From: Pomphorhynchus laevis
Taxonomy: Eukaryota; Acanthocephala; Palaeacanthocephala; Echinorhynchida; Pomphorhynchidae
Reading direction: 5' to 3'
NCBI GenBank assembly: GCA_012934845.2
Contig: WNNJ02002821.1
Span: forward strand, 1 to 64,000
DNA: 64,000 nucleotides
In this document: piece after piece, positions 54,326 to 64,000 of the stretch
How the letters are laid out: each line of letters starts with the position of its first letter
Numbering within the stretch: the first letter of the stretch is position 1
Position numbers and translations under genes: made by a program
Notes under the pieces: generated by a model
What the model was told of the DNA's origin: nothing
Databases searched by the model: none
The model's input: the letters and a program-made list of their open reading frames with translations, nothing else

Positions 54326-54510
54326 AGAGCTGGATCAAAGGAAAGACGAAATTATTTTTGATATTTCCCTCACCAATTATTATTAATTGTTAATTATTAT
54401 GTAATAATTACAATATTATAAATGGTAATTTCTGAGGGAAAATTTCCATCTATAATAATTTGGTGAGGGAAATATCAAAAATAATTTCGTCTTTCCTTTG
54501 ATCAAGCTCT
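54326..54510. mobile_element. MITE with about 60-bp terminal inverted repeats
   Basis: The left end AGAGCTGGATCAAAGGAAAG and its reverse complement at the right end (with one T for G) continue into matching arms of about 60 bp (to 'ccctcaccaattatta'). The arms enclose roughly 60 bp of AT-rich sequence. AATTATT stands directly outside both ends (54319-54325, 54511-54517) and may be a 7-bp target-site duplication, though this is weak in AT-rich DNA. No coding content. Confidence 0.8.
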
Positions 54511-54519
54511 AATTATTAT

Positions 54520-55290
54520 TAAAAATTTATTCTAATTATTCATTAAAATGCGAAAAGAATTATATTAAACAAATTCAATGTACCTCTATGTACCGCAGCA
54601 ATATTGTTTAGATCAGATGATCATGGACTAAAAAATAAATTAAAAATTTTCGAACTTCCAAATGTTCATAGCTCAAAATTTTGAATTAATGACTTACAAT
54701 AATGAAAATTGTAATTATGTAATTAATGGCATCTACTATTTTGCCGTCATTCGAAAGAGTACCACTAATTCTACTTACTTCTAAATTTCCGCTTCCTGAA
54801 TGTTGATAAAGCCAGACTTATTTCATTTTTACATTGAAATTTACATTGAACCCCTTTTCTGAATCTTTTAGTCAATTATTTCACTGGGAATACATTTGTA
54901 TAAAGTTAAACCTTTTATTAAATATGGCTGCGATATTATTTGTAAAATACAGTGCACTGACCTTTCAACGGAATGAGCGATGTGAACGTAAGAGGCAATG
55001 ATGATAAAAATTAAATAATTAAACTTATTATTACAAAGCATATAATAATCGCGCAGTGAAAGACTTTATTTGCTATATCATTTTTAACAAAATTGAAATT
55101 GCATATTATTTATAAGAATAATACAACACTGATCCGGCAACGGAGCGAGCGAAGTAAGAGTAAGGAGGCAAGGGGGATAAAAGTTAATGTAATTAATAAT
55201 AGTACAATGCCATCAATCATTTCTGATGGCACTATTTCTGAATAATACAAATGAAATAAAGTTAGTGCGCAAGTATGTTATGATATGAAA
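54520..55290. other. AT-rich spacer with diverged repeat
   Basis: Two related stretches at about 54945-55030 and 55122-55205 share 'caacggaatgagcga / caacggagcgagcga' and what follows. A perfect 8-bp hairpin (TGCCATCA / TGATGGCA) lies at 55208-55231. No gene. Confidence 0.5.
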
Positions 55291-58200
55291 TGATCAGATT
55301 GTACCTTTTGTATAACTTTATTTATAGATATTATTGAATAAAGACGTTCTAACGTTGCTTATTTATTACAGTTTATTCAATAATATTTGTTTATCGAGAT
55401 GAAAAACTATTGATGCCTTCAGTATTAAATATAACTATCGACAGTCCTAATTCTCAAGAAGAGTGGATGGAAGCGACGCCTTGATAGTTTTATTGCTCTA
55501 CAACCAGGACTCAATGACGAATCTAAGCTACCATTACTTGTCAATCACATCTCGACGAAATTATTCGGATTAATCAAAGCGTGTACTTCATATGAAGAGG
55601 CTGTAAATATCTTAAATAGAGCATTCATAAAGCCTGTAAATATTCTATTCGCACGTTACCAACTTCACGCTTGCCGACAAGAATCGGCAATGATTTTAGA
55701 TCAGTATATCCGAATGCTTGGCAATTTCGCTAATCTATGCGATTTTCAACCTGTGGATTCTTCTTCAAATCGTAATGCACATATTACAGATTCTTTTATT
55801 CAAGGACTTCACAATAGTTACATTAGACAACGTCTTCTTGAATCTCGAGTAACTGATCTTGACGAACTACTGACGATTGCCAAATCACTCGAAGCAGCTC
55901 AACAACATGCCGCGATAATATCATCAGCAGAAGCATCAAGTCTAGCATTTACTCAGGTCAGTCTGGTTGATAAATCATGTGAATATAATGAACAATTTGA
56001 TAATCTCACTGCACTGAAAACGAATAAACTAGCACGCTTCTCTCAAAGTCAAAAACGTTGTATATTTTGTGGTGGATCGTACCATCTTCGATTAAATTGT
56101 CCAGCTCGGAATTCAACTTGCCATTCATGTGGTAAAAGCGGTCATTTTGCAAACGTTTGTCGCTCTCGTAGTTTTAAGAATACTCCGTCAACATCCGCTG
56201 CTCTATATTGCGCATCTCTATTTAACCAAATTCAAACGTACCAGAAAGTTTTGATAGCTAACAAATCGTTTCAATCACTTCTGGATACGGGGAGTTCAGA
56301 CAATTTTATTGATGATGCGGTGGTATCTGACCTTCAAATAAAAACTTACCTGTGTAAACGTCAAGTCCACATGGCGTCATCATCCCAATCCGTGATCGTT
56401 CGTCGTCATTGCTACATTAATTTCAAATGTATGTATCGTACTTACAGGAATACACTCTTTCTCGTGTTGCCTAATTTATGCGTATCCGTAATATTAGGAC
56501 AGAAATTTTTTCTCCTTCACCGATACATTACTTTCAATTTCGGTGGTCCGAACCCTGGTTTATCTTTGGAATCTTTACAAATTGCTCCAGTCATGGATAT
56601 TAAGCCGTTGACGTTATTCCCAGGTATCGACAAAACGATTCGTCCGATATGTACTAAATCCCGTCGACATACACCAAAATATTCTCGATTTATCAGGCAA
56701 GAAATCGATATACTCCTCAAACAAGGAATTATTGATTAGAGTAGATCACCATGAAAAGTTCAAGTTCTAGTGGTGGCAAACAATGGACGAAAGTCAAGAA
56801 TGGTCGTAGATTCCTCATGTACTATCAATCGTCACACGTTACTGGATTTATTATTATTACTAGAATTTCAGCGAGCGTGGCTCAGTAGACACCTTCACAA
56901 TTTTAAATATAAGGAAACTAACAACAAAGTAATTAAAAATTAGTCAGTTTCTTCAAAGTAGATACAAATCCACGTCTGCTTGTTTGCTTCACCACTTCCG
57001 CCGGTAAACTGTTCCAAGCTGGAATGACACACACGGCAAAATTAATGCGTCTTTTTTACACCAGTGTTTACGTTGTAACATAAGTGGATGACCACGTAAT
57101 CTTGAGTCATTTCGCGTACGAAATAGATTTCTAACGGGATTCTCACGATTGCTCATCGCCCGCCACACTACAACCAGGTAATTTATTGTTAAAAGTGAAG
57201 ATAATGAAGGCATATTAGGGCGACTTAACCGTTCCTTATAAGTCAGGCTATAAAGGTCCACTACCCGTTTAAAAGAACGTCGCAATACTTGTTCAATACG
57301 AAACTCTTCCAACTTTTTAACTGGGTATGATGCAGGAGAACAATAGTTAAGAACACTTGAACAGAGAGTAGTGAATAAAAGTTTAAATGACTCAATTTCT
57401 AATTTACTAAAACATCTGAAAATCATACCGGAAATTCGAGTTGCTCTAGCACATATTTGCTCCGTATTTTTCCTAGTGCCTAGATCATCCGAAACGACGA
57501 CGCCCAAATGGATGCATATCCCATTCCAAGATTCGACTTCATAATTTCCGATATTGCTTCATACTCGGTATATACAACCGTTGACCTATCCCAAGCCTAT
57601 TACCAAATACGTTTGTTGAGTCGAGATGGTAATTTATATCAGTACCGCAGAATCACTTTTGGACTAACCAGCGCTGTATGCGTTTTTCAGCGTATAATTA
57701 ACCAATTATTCAAGGATAACAACTTAGCCGGTGTCTATGGCTACTTAGACGACATAATTATTTGCGGGCAAAGATATGATGAACACCATGAACTGTATCA
57801 AAAATTTTGTGAAGTTGCAAAGAGAGTGAATCTCACGTTAGCCAAGGAGAAAGCAAAATATCGCCAAAACATGTTGAATTTCTTGGGCTATCAACTATCG
57901 AAAGGTACTATTAAACCAGATACCAATCGTGTCAAACCACTTATCAATTTTCCAATTCCTACAGATTGAAAATCTATGCAGCGTCTAACGGGTCTTCTGG
58001 CATATTATTCTAATTGGATACCTTCGTTTTCGCGAAAAATTAAGCCTTTGCTTGATTGTGATACATATCCGCCTTCAAGTGATGTTAACAAAGCTATTGA
58101 TGACTTGAACAATGAAATTTCTGATACAACTCTAACAGCGTATACTCACGATCTTCCTTTGACCGTAGAGACTGATGCATCGTATTCGTCGATAGGTGCC

Positions 58201-59655
58201 GTTCTAAGCCAAGCATCAAAGCTGATTGCGTTTTGTAACAAACCCTACCAAAAACTGCGTTACATCAGTTCAGTATTGAAAAAGAGGCCTAGGCAATTGT
58301 AAATAGCATTCAATATTGGAAGCATTATTTACTTGGTAAACCTTTTACTATAATAACAGATCAACGCTCTGTTTCTTTCATGTTTGATAGAGCTCATTCG
58401 AGCAAGATTAAAAATGAAGTGGCTCGATGGCGACTTGAATTAGCTCCTTATCAATACGAAATTCAGTATCGTATGAAAAGTGAAAATAAGGCAGCCGACG
58501 CTATGTCAAGAGTTACGCACATGTGTGCCCATACTGGATCATTGAACCAATTAGAACACATTCACAATACTCTTTGTCATCCTGGCATTACTAGAATGTT
58601 GCATTTCGTTACATAGCATAGCTTACTATATGATAAATCAGACGTTACGAAAGTTATCAATAGTTGCCATATCTGTGCCGAACTGAAACCTCGCTTTTAT
58701 AAACCTACCGTTAGCCCCGTTACCAACGCCACTTCGACATTCGAGAAATTATGTGTAGATTTCAAAGGTCCGCTTGAATCTTTTACTCGAAACTGTTATC
58801 AACTTTGCGTTGTCGATGAATTATCCCGTTTTCTGTTTGCGATTCCTTGTAAAAATGTTCATCCCTGTCAGTAATTACTGCACTACGACAAATCTTAAGT
58901 ATTTTTGGTAGTCCTGGTAGAATACACACGGATCAAGGATCATGTTTTCAATCTCGTGAGTTCCGTGATTTTCTATCATCTCAGGGCATAGCCTTTAGTA
59001 GAAGTACACCTTACAACCCGCGCGGTAACGGTCAAGCCGAAAGATATGTCGGATTAATTTGGAAGACGATACAGTTAGAAACTAAATCAAGAAATCTGTC
59101 TTTCGAAAATAGGGAAACAGTTCTACCTAAAGTATTATCATCTATGCGATCTTTGTTATGCGCTAACACTGGAGAAACGCCATACGAACGTATGTTCAAT
59201 TATCCGCGAAACTCAAGAAATTCGTTTGTTTTATCGCCGTGGCTTCATAACGATCAAGTGTATTTACTGAAAAACGATAGGGCACCTAAAACTGATTATT
59301 CTTAAAGACCTGTTGAAGTATTACAATCAAATGGTATTTACGCTACCGTGCGAAATATACCTCAAGGTAATGAGCATGACGTGTCTGTTAGAAAATTGGC
59401 TAAATACCTGTCTAATCCATCAATTTAAGACAGAAACTGCAGCCAACTAGAATTAGAAAATTTGGATGATGAAATCACCAACTTTTCGCTTATATGTTTT
59501 AAAGATTTATTATCAAAGGAGAAATATGAATTTTCCCAAGAATCAAAAGATAATAGTCATACTATGACACAAGAAGACGACAGCGAAAACTTCATGAAGC
59601 CTGCCACAATTCCAAAACAAGAAGAGAGGACTTTATTGATCACTAAGTATTTACA
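55291..59655 (+). mobile_element. Ty3/gypsy LTR-class retrotransposon fossil, Mag-like
   Basis: Plus-strand parts in order: gag with two CCHC knuckles (about 56060-56165), aspartic protease (about 56275-56310), reverse transcriptase (before and after an inserted LINE), RNase H (about 58000-58540), and integrase with a zinc-binding segment and core (about 58540-59310). The knuckle pair and protease style point to the Mag side of Ty3/gypsy. It is broken, with several breaks plus the LINE insertion; long clean stretches suggest moderate age. No ordinary pair of direct LTRs is visible; instead the left end recurs inverted at the right (59665-60085). Confidence 0.85.
56838..57507 (-). mobile_element. 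LINE-F: 5'-truncated CR1-like LINE inserted in the Ty3/gypsy fossil
   Basis: The minus strand encodes a LINE C-terminal region: LGVVVSDD-like start (MGVVVSDDLGTRKN), FTTLCSSVLNYCSPASYP, RNLFRTRNDSRLRGHPLML and then a 3'UTR with an AATAATAATAAA tail at the left end. TGGAT lies at both junctions, a 5-bp target-site duplication. It resembles LINE-A in tail type and in 'DSRLRGHxxML' but is a different family. Too truncated to move. Confidence 0.85.
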
Positions 59656-59664
59656 ATATTATTG

Positions 59665-60085
59665 AATAAACTGTAATGATCTAAAGTCATTGCCGATTCA
59701 TGTCGGCAAGCATGAAGTTGGTAACGTGCGAATAGAATATTTACAGGCTTTATGAATGCTCTATTTAAGATATTTACAGCATCTTCATATAAAGTACACG
59801 CTTTGATTAATCCGAATAATTTCGTCGAGATGTGATTGACAAGTAATAGTAGCTTAGATTCGTCATTGAGTCCTGGTTGTAGAGCAATAAAACTATCAAG
59901 GCGTCGCTTCCATCCACTCTTCTTGAGAATTCGGACTGTCGATAGTTATATTTAATACTGAAGGCATCAATAGTTTTTCATCTCGATAAACAAATATTAT
60001 TGAATAAACTGTAATAAATAAGCAACGTTAGAACGTCTTTATTCAATAATATCTATAAATAAAGTTATACAAAAGGTGTAATCTG
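59665..60085 (-). repeat. Inverted copy of the left end of the Ty3/gypsy fossil
   Basis: Reverse complement of 55291-55710 with very few differences over about 400 bp (for example the block ending cgatagttatatttaatact). Together with the left end it forms a large inverted repeat with arms about 4 kb apart. High identity means the inversion or duplication is young relative to the fossil. Confidence 0.9.
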
Positions 60086-60103
60086 AATAAAATGCACTAA
60101 TAC

Positions 60104-60230
60104 AAAATAGTGCCTTTTATAATAGGACAAAATAGTGCCTTTTATAATAGGATAAAATAGTGCCTTTTATAATAGGACAAAATAGTGCCTTTTATAATAG
60201 GACAAAATAGTGCCTTTTATAATAGTTTAT
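60104..60230. repeat. Minisatellite, 25-bp unit, five copies
   Basis: AAAATAGTGCCTTTTATAAT plus aggac starts at 60104, 60129, 60154, 60179 and 60204; one unit has 'aggat'. It begins about 20 bp beyond the inverted Ty3/gypsy arm. Confidence 0.95.
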
Positions 60231-60934
60231 AACATTTTTAATAGTTTAAAGCATTCTGCTATCATCACTGGAATGAACAATTCTCGGACTTCAAATGTCT
60301 TATTTTAAAGTAAAAATTGTTTCGAATATCACAAACATAGGAGACGAAGATCGTATATGTGAAATTGATTTGTTTTTTACTGCAACTGGTAAAGCATAGA
60401 AAAAGCGCAGTCTATCGTAAATGCAATTGCTTCAAAAATTAGCAGCAGACGAGAACAAAGATACTCTGAAGTGGTCACATGGCTTCGATCAAAATTAAGC
60501 ATTGCCTGCGTGCACATCGATCAAAGCGAGAAAATTCGTTAATATTACAAATGGAATCATTATGTAGATTTCTAATAGCAAAGACAAATCACTTTGATAA
60601 ATTTTAAAAAAAATTTTTGTAATAAGAGGCCCGTTTGTGGGAACCCTACACTGATGTATCTTTTATAAAAATCGTTTCCTTAAAAATTGTTAAATCCTAA
60701 TTAATGTTGTTAATTGATATTTATTTTTATTATATTTGGTTCATACCATATATGCATCATTCATACTCCTCACCTCTTTCATTTAACGTGAAGTTGTTGT
60801 TACATCCTAATTGTCTATACGTGGATTTTTCGTTCAATAAAAAGTATAAAAAATAGAAATGTCGTATTAGCGATGCAAATATAATATATGACATTCCATA
60901 CACAAAAACGAAACAAAAATTGATTCAGAACTTT
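60231..60934. other. AT-rich spacer
   Basis: No gene, RNA or element recognised. Confidence 0.5.
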
Positions 60935-61200
60935 TGATTTTGATCGATCTCTATCGCTGCGTTCCCGTCATTCCCTCTTACTCCATGTTCCCAATTACTC
61001 CAACTACAGTATCCGATCCTTCATCGTCACCGCCCCACTCGCCTGGAATTAGCTCTTACTCGACGTCTGCCGCGCTTTCTCCTTTATCCCATTCAAATAC
61101 CTCCTCCGTTCCCACCTTCTCGATACATGATTTAGATTTTTTCGTTGTCATGTACGTGTGCACCGGCACGCATTTGTCACATTCAAATAAATCCTTTTTT
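60935..61200 (+). mobile_element. LINE-C 3' end fragment
   Basis: Encodes part of the LINE-C C-terminus (RCVPVIPSYSMFPITP region in a shifted frame, then PLAWN-like and FLLSHSNTSS) and ends with the LINE-C 3' tail. The terminal hairpin is GTGTGC-ACCG-GCACGC at 61154-61169, paired with one U-G wobble. Confidence 0.8.
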
Positions 61201-61889
61201 AGTTATCTTCTTACACTATAAAAATGGTAATCTATATCTTCGTTACAAATTTGACTTGCAAAATATCTAAAAATAAATTAAATGTAAACAAACATTTTAA
61301 ACTGAGCTATCAATTGAAATCAAAATCATTATCTCAAAATCTGGATTGAAATAAGAAACCGTTCAGACACTGCAATTACAATCAGATCTTTATAATTTCA
61401 CGACTGGTGTTCGTCTCATTGCTTTACTGTGAACACTACTAAGTGTTGTCATATGCACATTGGTCAAAACAGTAATAAGCTTTATCGACCTTTAGTGTTA
61501 TAATTTCGAACAACCTTCAACCCAGCATTCATATAAAACCTACACTCCACATGCTCTCGCTTATTAGGGCTTCTGAGACGGACGTTTGGCTTTTTATGCA
61601 ATTGGAGCTTTGAAATCCTGTATTCTCATCTAATACAGTATATTTTATTATATGCATGCACTGCCACTTATCCACGCCTACGAAAAGAGGCACATTTACT
61701 AGGACATACTCTGAAAAGCGATTCGATTAGTCTATGTTATAGGAAAGCTTCCATACCAAGACAGACTCGGCGTCTCAATTTATTATCAATTGAAGAGATG
61801 CTTAGGAATAAAGACTTGGTCCTAGAGTGGAAAATGTTTCACACTCCGACCATGTTTTAAAACCTCTCCTTTCTGTGCGTGTGCTACTT
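61201..61889. other. Spacer with an unidentified coding-like remnant
   Basis: AT-rich to about 61540. Then 61728-61860 has a clean plus-strand frame reading LCYRKASIPRQTRRLNLLSI and EEMLRNKDLVLEWKMFHTPT before a stop. It resembles the C-terminal end of a retroelement protein but I cannot name it. Confidence 0.4.
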
Positions 61890-63180
61890 CTGCTCTACGG
61901 GCATTCTATTCCGATCCAACATAAACGCCGATATCGCCTGCATGAAAGTTTACAACAATCTTCTAATTTTTTGTGACAAGGCTATATATAGTGTTCTTAT
62001 CTTCCTCTAACTTTCCTCCGCCTTTGACATCGTCGACCACTCCATACTCCTTTCTCGCCTTCGTTATGAATACGGATTTTCCTCCTCCTCCGTAACATGG
62101 TTTGCTTCATATCTACCCGACCGTTCTTTTCGAGTCTGTTCAAATTCATCATCCTCTCTTCCCATCCCTATTTTCTGCAGAGTCCCGTAAGATTCAGTCC
62201 TAGGTCCCCTACTTTTCTCTCTTATACTTAGCGATATCTCTCTGTTTACCAAACATTACTCGTTTAGCGTCATGCAATACGCCGATGACATCCTCATCTA
62301 TGATCATGCGCCGGCCCATCGCATACACGATATCGCAATTTCGGCCTCCAACTGTCTTTCTTCTAACTACAAACGTCTCTCACATTTTCGTATCATCTAA
62401 ACCCAGAAAAGTTCAATATAAGGTGGATCCTCCCCCGTCAACCTAACACATCTCCTCCCCTATCTTTTGCCTCATTAATCATCATCGTAGTCCACAATCA
62501 CAATTTCTTATGATTCCATTTCGATGATCACATGTTCCTTAAACCCTTTGTCCGTGACAAGGTCCGCTCGTCTAACGTAATTCTCCGTGGTATCTGCTGT
62601 ATCCGCCCCCTTATCAACTTCCGTTCTTATATGTCTCTTCTTTCATCAATTCTTTTTCCTAAAATCGATTACTGCATCAGCCTTTTCGCCAATTCTCCAA
62701 ACTCCATCATCCTCCATCTACAACGCATCACCAACTCCGCCGTTCGACTGCTCCTACGTCTCCGTCGCTTTGACCACACATCCACATATCTTGCCCAACT
62801 CTCCTAACCTACCATCCACATCCGCATACAACTCCGCCTTCTTCTCGTAACTTTTCGTCTCATTGCTGTCGGCTTCCCATCGTTCATCAAGCTATCTTTC
62901 TTAGATGACACTCATCCCACCTCTCTATCACTGCGTACCCGTAATTCCCTCTTACTCTACGTTCCTAATTACTCTAACAACTACGGTCTCCGATCCTTCC
63001 TCGTCGCCGCCCCAATCGCCTGGAATCAGCTCCCACTCGACGTCCGCCGCACTCCCTCATTCATTCCATTCAAATTCCGCCTCCGGACCGACTTTCTCTA
63101 CACATGATTTAGATTTTTGTTTATTTGTTGTTGTGGTTATATAAGCGTGCGATGGCACGCATTTGCACCGTAAAAATAAA
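61890..63180 (+). mobile_element. LINE-C, 5'-truncated copy (RT and 3' end)
   Basis: Starts within the RT near 61930 (IACMKVYNN in frame), passes VDHSILLSRLRYEYG, QYADDILIYD and FRSYMSLLSSILFPKIDYCI, and ends at the 3' tail with a perfect GCGTGC-GATG-GCACGC hairpin at 63145-63160 and tttgcaccgtaaaaataaat. Several frame changes and stops. The hairpin loop (GATG) is the same as in the 52905 copy, suggesting one subfamily. Confidence 0.85.
63145..63160 (+). repeat. LINE-C 3' terminal hairpin (perfect)
   Basis: A 6-bp stem GCGTGC/GCACGC with a GATG loop, at the same distance from the stop codon and tail as in the other copies. Confidence 0.85.
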
Positions 63181-63184
63181 TCCT

Positions 63185-63740
63185 TTTTAACTGCTTCTTT
63201 GGAATAGGCACAACAATTGCACGTTTGCAATCATCGGGAATCCACGAATTGATATCCTTCAATTTCTGCCTGTCTTCAAGAGAAATATCACGTAAAATTC
63301 GTATTTTTATACCTTTCAATCGATTACCGCGTTCTAACAGGCAATTTGCCTGTTTTTCTGATCCTAACACGACCTTTAGCAATCGTTCTATATCGTTATT
63401 CTTATCCAATATATGTAGTTGTCTCACTGCGATAGCCCACGCGACGTCTATCTCACCTTTCTAGAACAAATTAGAAAATAACGCACGTAAATCAACAATA
63501 TCGTCGTCAAGTCGTTTCTGTGCGCAACAGGTTGAAGACTCATCTAAACCCCAAATAAGTATGTTACAGCCCCTATTTAATATATGATTGCGATATATGT
63601 GACTTATGCTCTTATGAAAATACGCCTTGTTGATAAACGAATCACTGCCGTCACTATCCTCAGTCGGTTTTAAATTTGTAATCGTAGGCACTGTCGAAGT
63701 AACACTTTGATTGGTTCTTAGATTGTGCACAGTACTGTTT
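63185..63740 (-). pseudogene. LINE-A-like deletion derivative joining ORF1 to ORF2 sequence
   Basis: Reading the minus strand, 63730-63461 matches LINE-A ORF1 (DGSDSFINKAYF, NHILNRGCNILIWGLDESST, RLDDDIVDLRALFSNLF) and 63427-63240 continues it (LLKVVLGSEKQANCLLERGN, ISLEDRQKLKDI). It then passes without a break into NSWIPDDCKRAIVVPIPKKQ, which in LINE-A lies well inside ORF2. About 1.65 kb of the LINE, including the end of ORF1 and the whole endonuclease, is missing at the joint. The right part abuts the LINE-C 3' end. Confidence 0.8.
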
Positions 63741-64000
63741 ACAATTTGCGTCTTGGTTTTTCAAAATTCTCCAGGAAGCATCGATCCCTGATACTGTGAC
63801 CGTTTCCCTAAGGCGAGATTTCTTTACGTTGAACATCCGTCAGTGCTTGTCATTGATAATGACTCAGACGGTACTAGCTCTTCATAGTTGTGTCTTGGTC
63901 CATTTGAAGTCCGAGATGGCGAAGGAGTTAGTATGCAAACGGATGACGACGATAGCTTAGAAAATATTTTATCGTTTGTTAATTGCCCATGTGTGACAGT
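63741..64000 (+). other. Unidentified coding-like stretch running off the window
   Basis: From about 63800 one plus-strand frame reads RFPKARFLYVEHPSVLVIDN, DSDGTSSS, then after one stop LCLGPFEVRDGEGVSMQTDD, DDSLENILSFVNCPCVT to the edge. Amino-acid content is ordinary and G+C is higher than the surroundings. It may be the end of a decayed element or of a gene; I do not recognise it. Confidence 0.3.

Noticed and set aside
55291-60085. Ordinary LTR pair for the Ty3/gypsy fossil
   Set aside because: The terminal similarity is inverted, not direct, so it does not qualify as a normal LTR pair.

Overview
This is eukaryotic, almost certainly metazoan, nuclear DNA. It is very AT-rich, has spliced host coding sequence, and is crowded with retroelements. 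I cannot name the species. The host gene is recognisable but diverged, one of its introns is only 34 bp while others run to several kb, and several reverse-transcriptase (RT) families are of a kind I associate with aquatic invertebrates. I therefore infer a fast-evolving invertebrate lineage.

Host gene. The left 26 kb is dominated by one minus-strand gene. By splice sites and CBS-domain motifs I read it as the gamma (nucleotide-sensing) subunit of AMP-activated protein kinase. Seven exons between 18207 and 7702 join in phase into four CBS repeats: 18207-18110, 16517-16374, 14654-14566, 14531-14390, 9943-9863, 9526-9257 and 7956-7702. A 717-bp open exon at 26370-25654, with an in-frame stop before its ATG and a strong donor, probably supplies a low-complexity N-terminus, but at least one linking exon is still missing. 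I find no second convincing host gene.

Left flank and introns. Positions 1-2610 and 5160-7210 hold two very decayed RT elements of different families; a further copy of the second family lies in an intron (16780-17840). The long introns also hold a GIY-YIG/Penelope-like fossil (13310-14060), a foldback element (10501-10733), perfect hairpins, a 156-bp satellite (19940-20440) and a decayed LINE (LINE-D, 20940-24990, minus) that is itself interrupted by a piece of LINE-C.

Right of the gene, retroelements follow one another. LINE-E (26600-30342, minus) has a CCHC ORF1, endonuclease and RT. LINE-C (31225-34830, plus) is CR1-like with a tandem-monomer 5' region; partial LINE-C copies lie at 23245, 41824, 52905, 60935 and 61890. 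LINE-A is CR1-like, with a 5'-truncated plus-strand copy at 37765-39515 and a two-ORF, apparently intact minus-strand copy at 43556-47800. LINE-B (48360-54280, minus) is decayed and partly duplicated. A broken Ty3/gypsy (Mag-like) fossil at 55291-59655 carries a LINE insertion and is followed by an inverted copy of its own left end. The window ends in LINE-C and a LINE-A-like deletion derivative.

Most notable are the intact LINE-A with a second copy whose last 438 codons translate identically; a 20-bp monomer array at the 5' end of LINE-C whose flanks are shared with LINE-B; a 3' terminal hairpin kept in nearly all LINE-C copies; and a divergent AMPK-gamma gene with a 34-bp intron.
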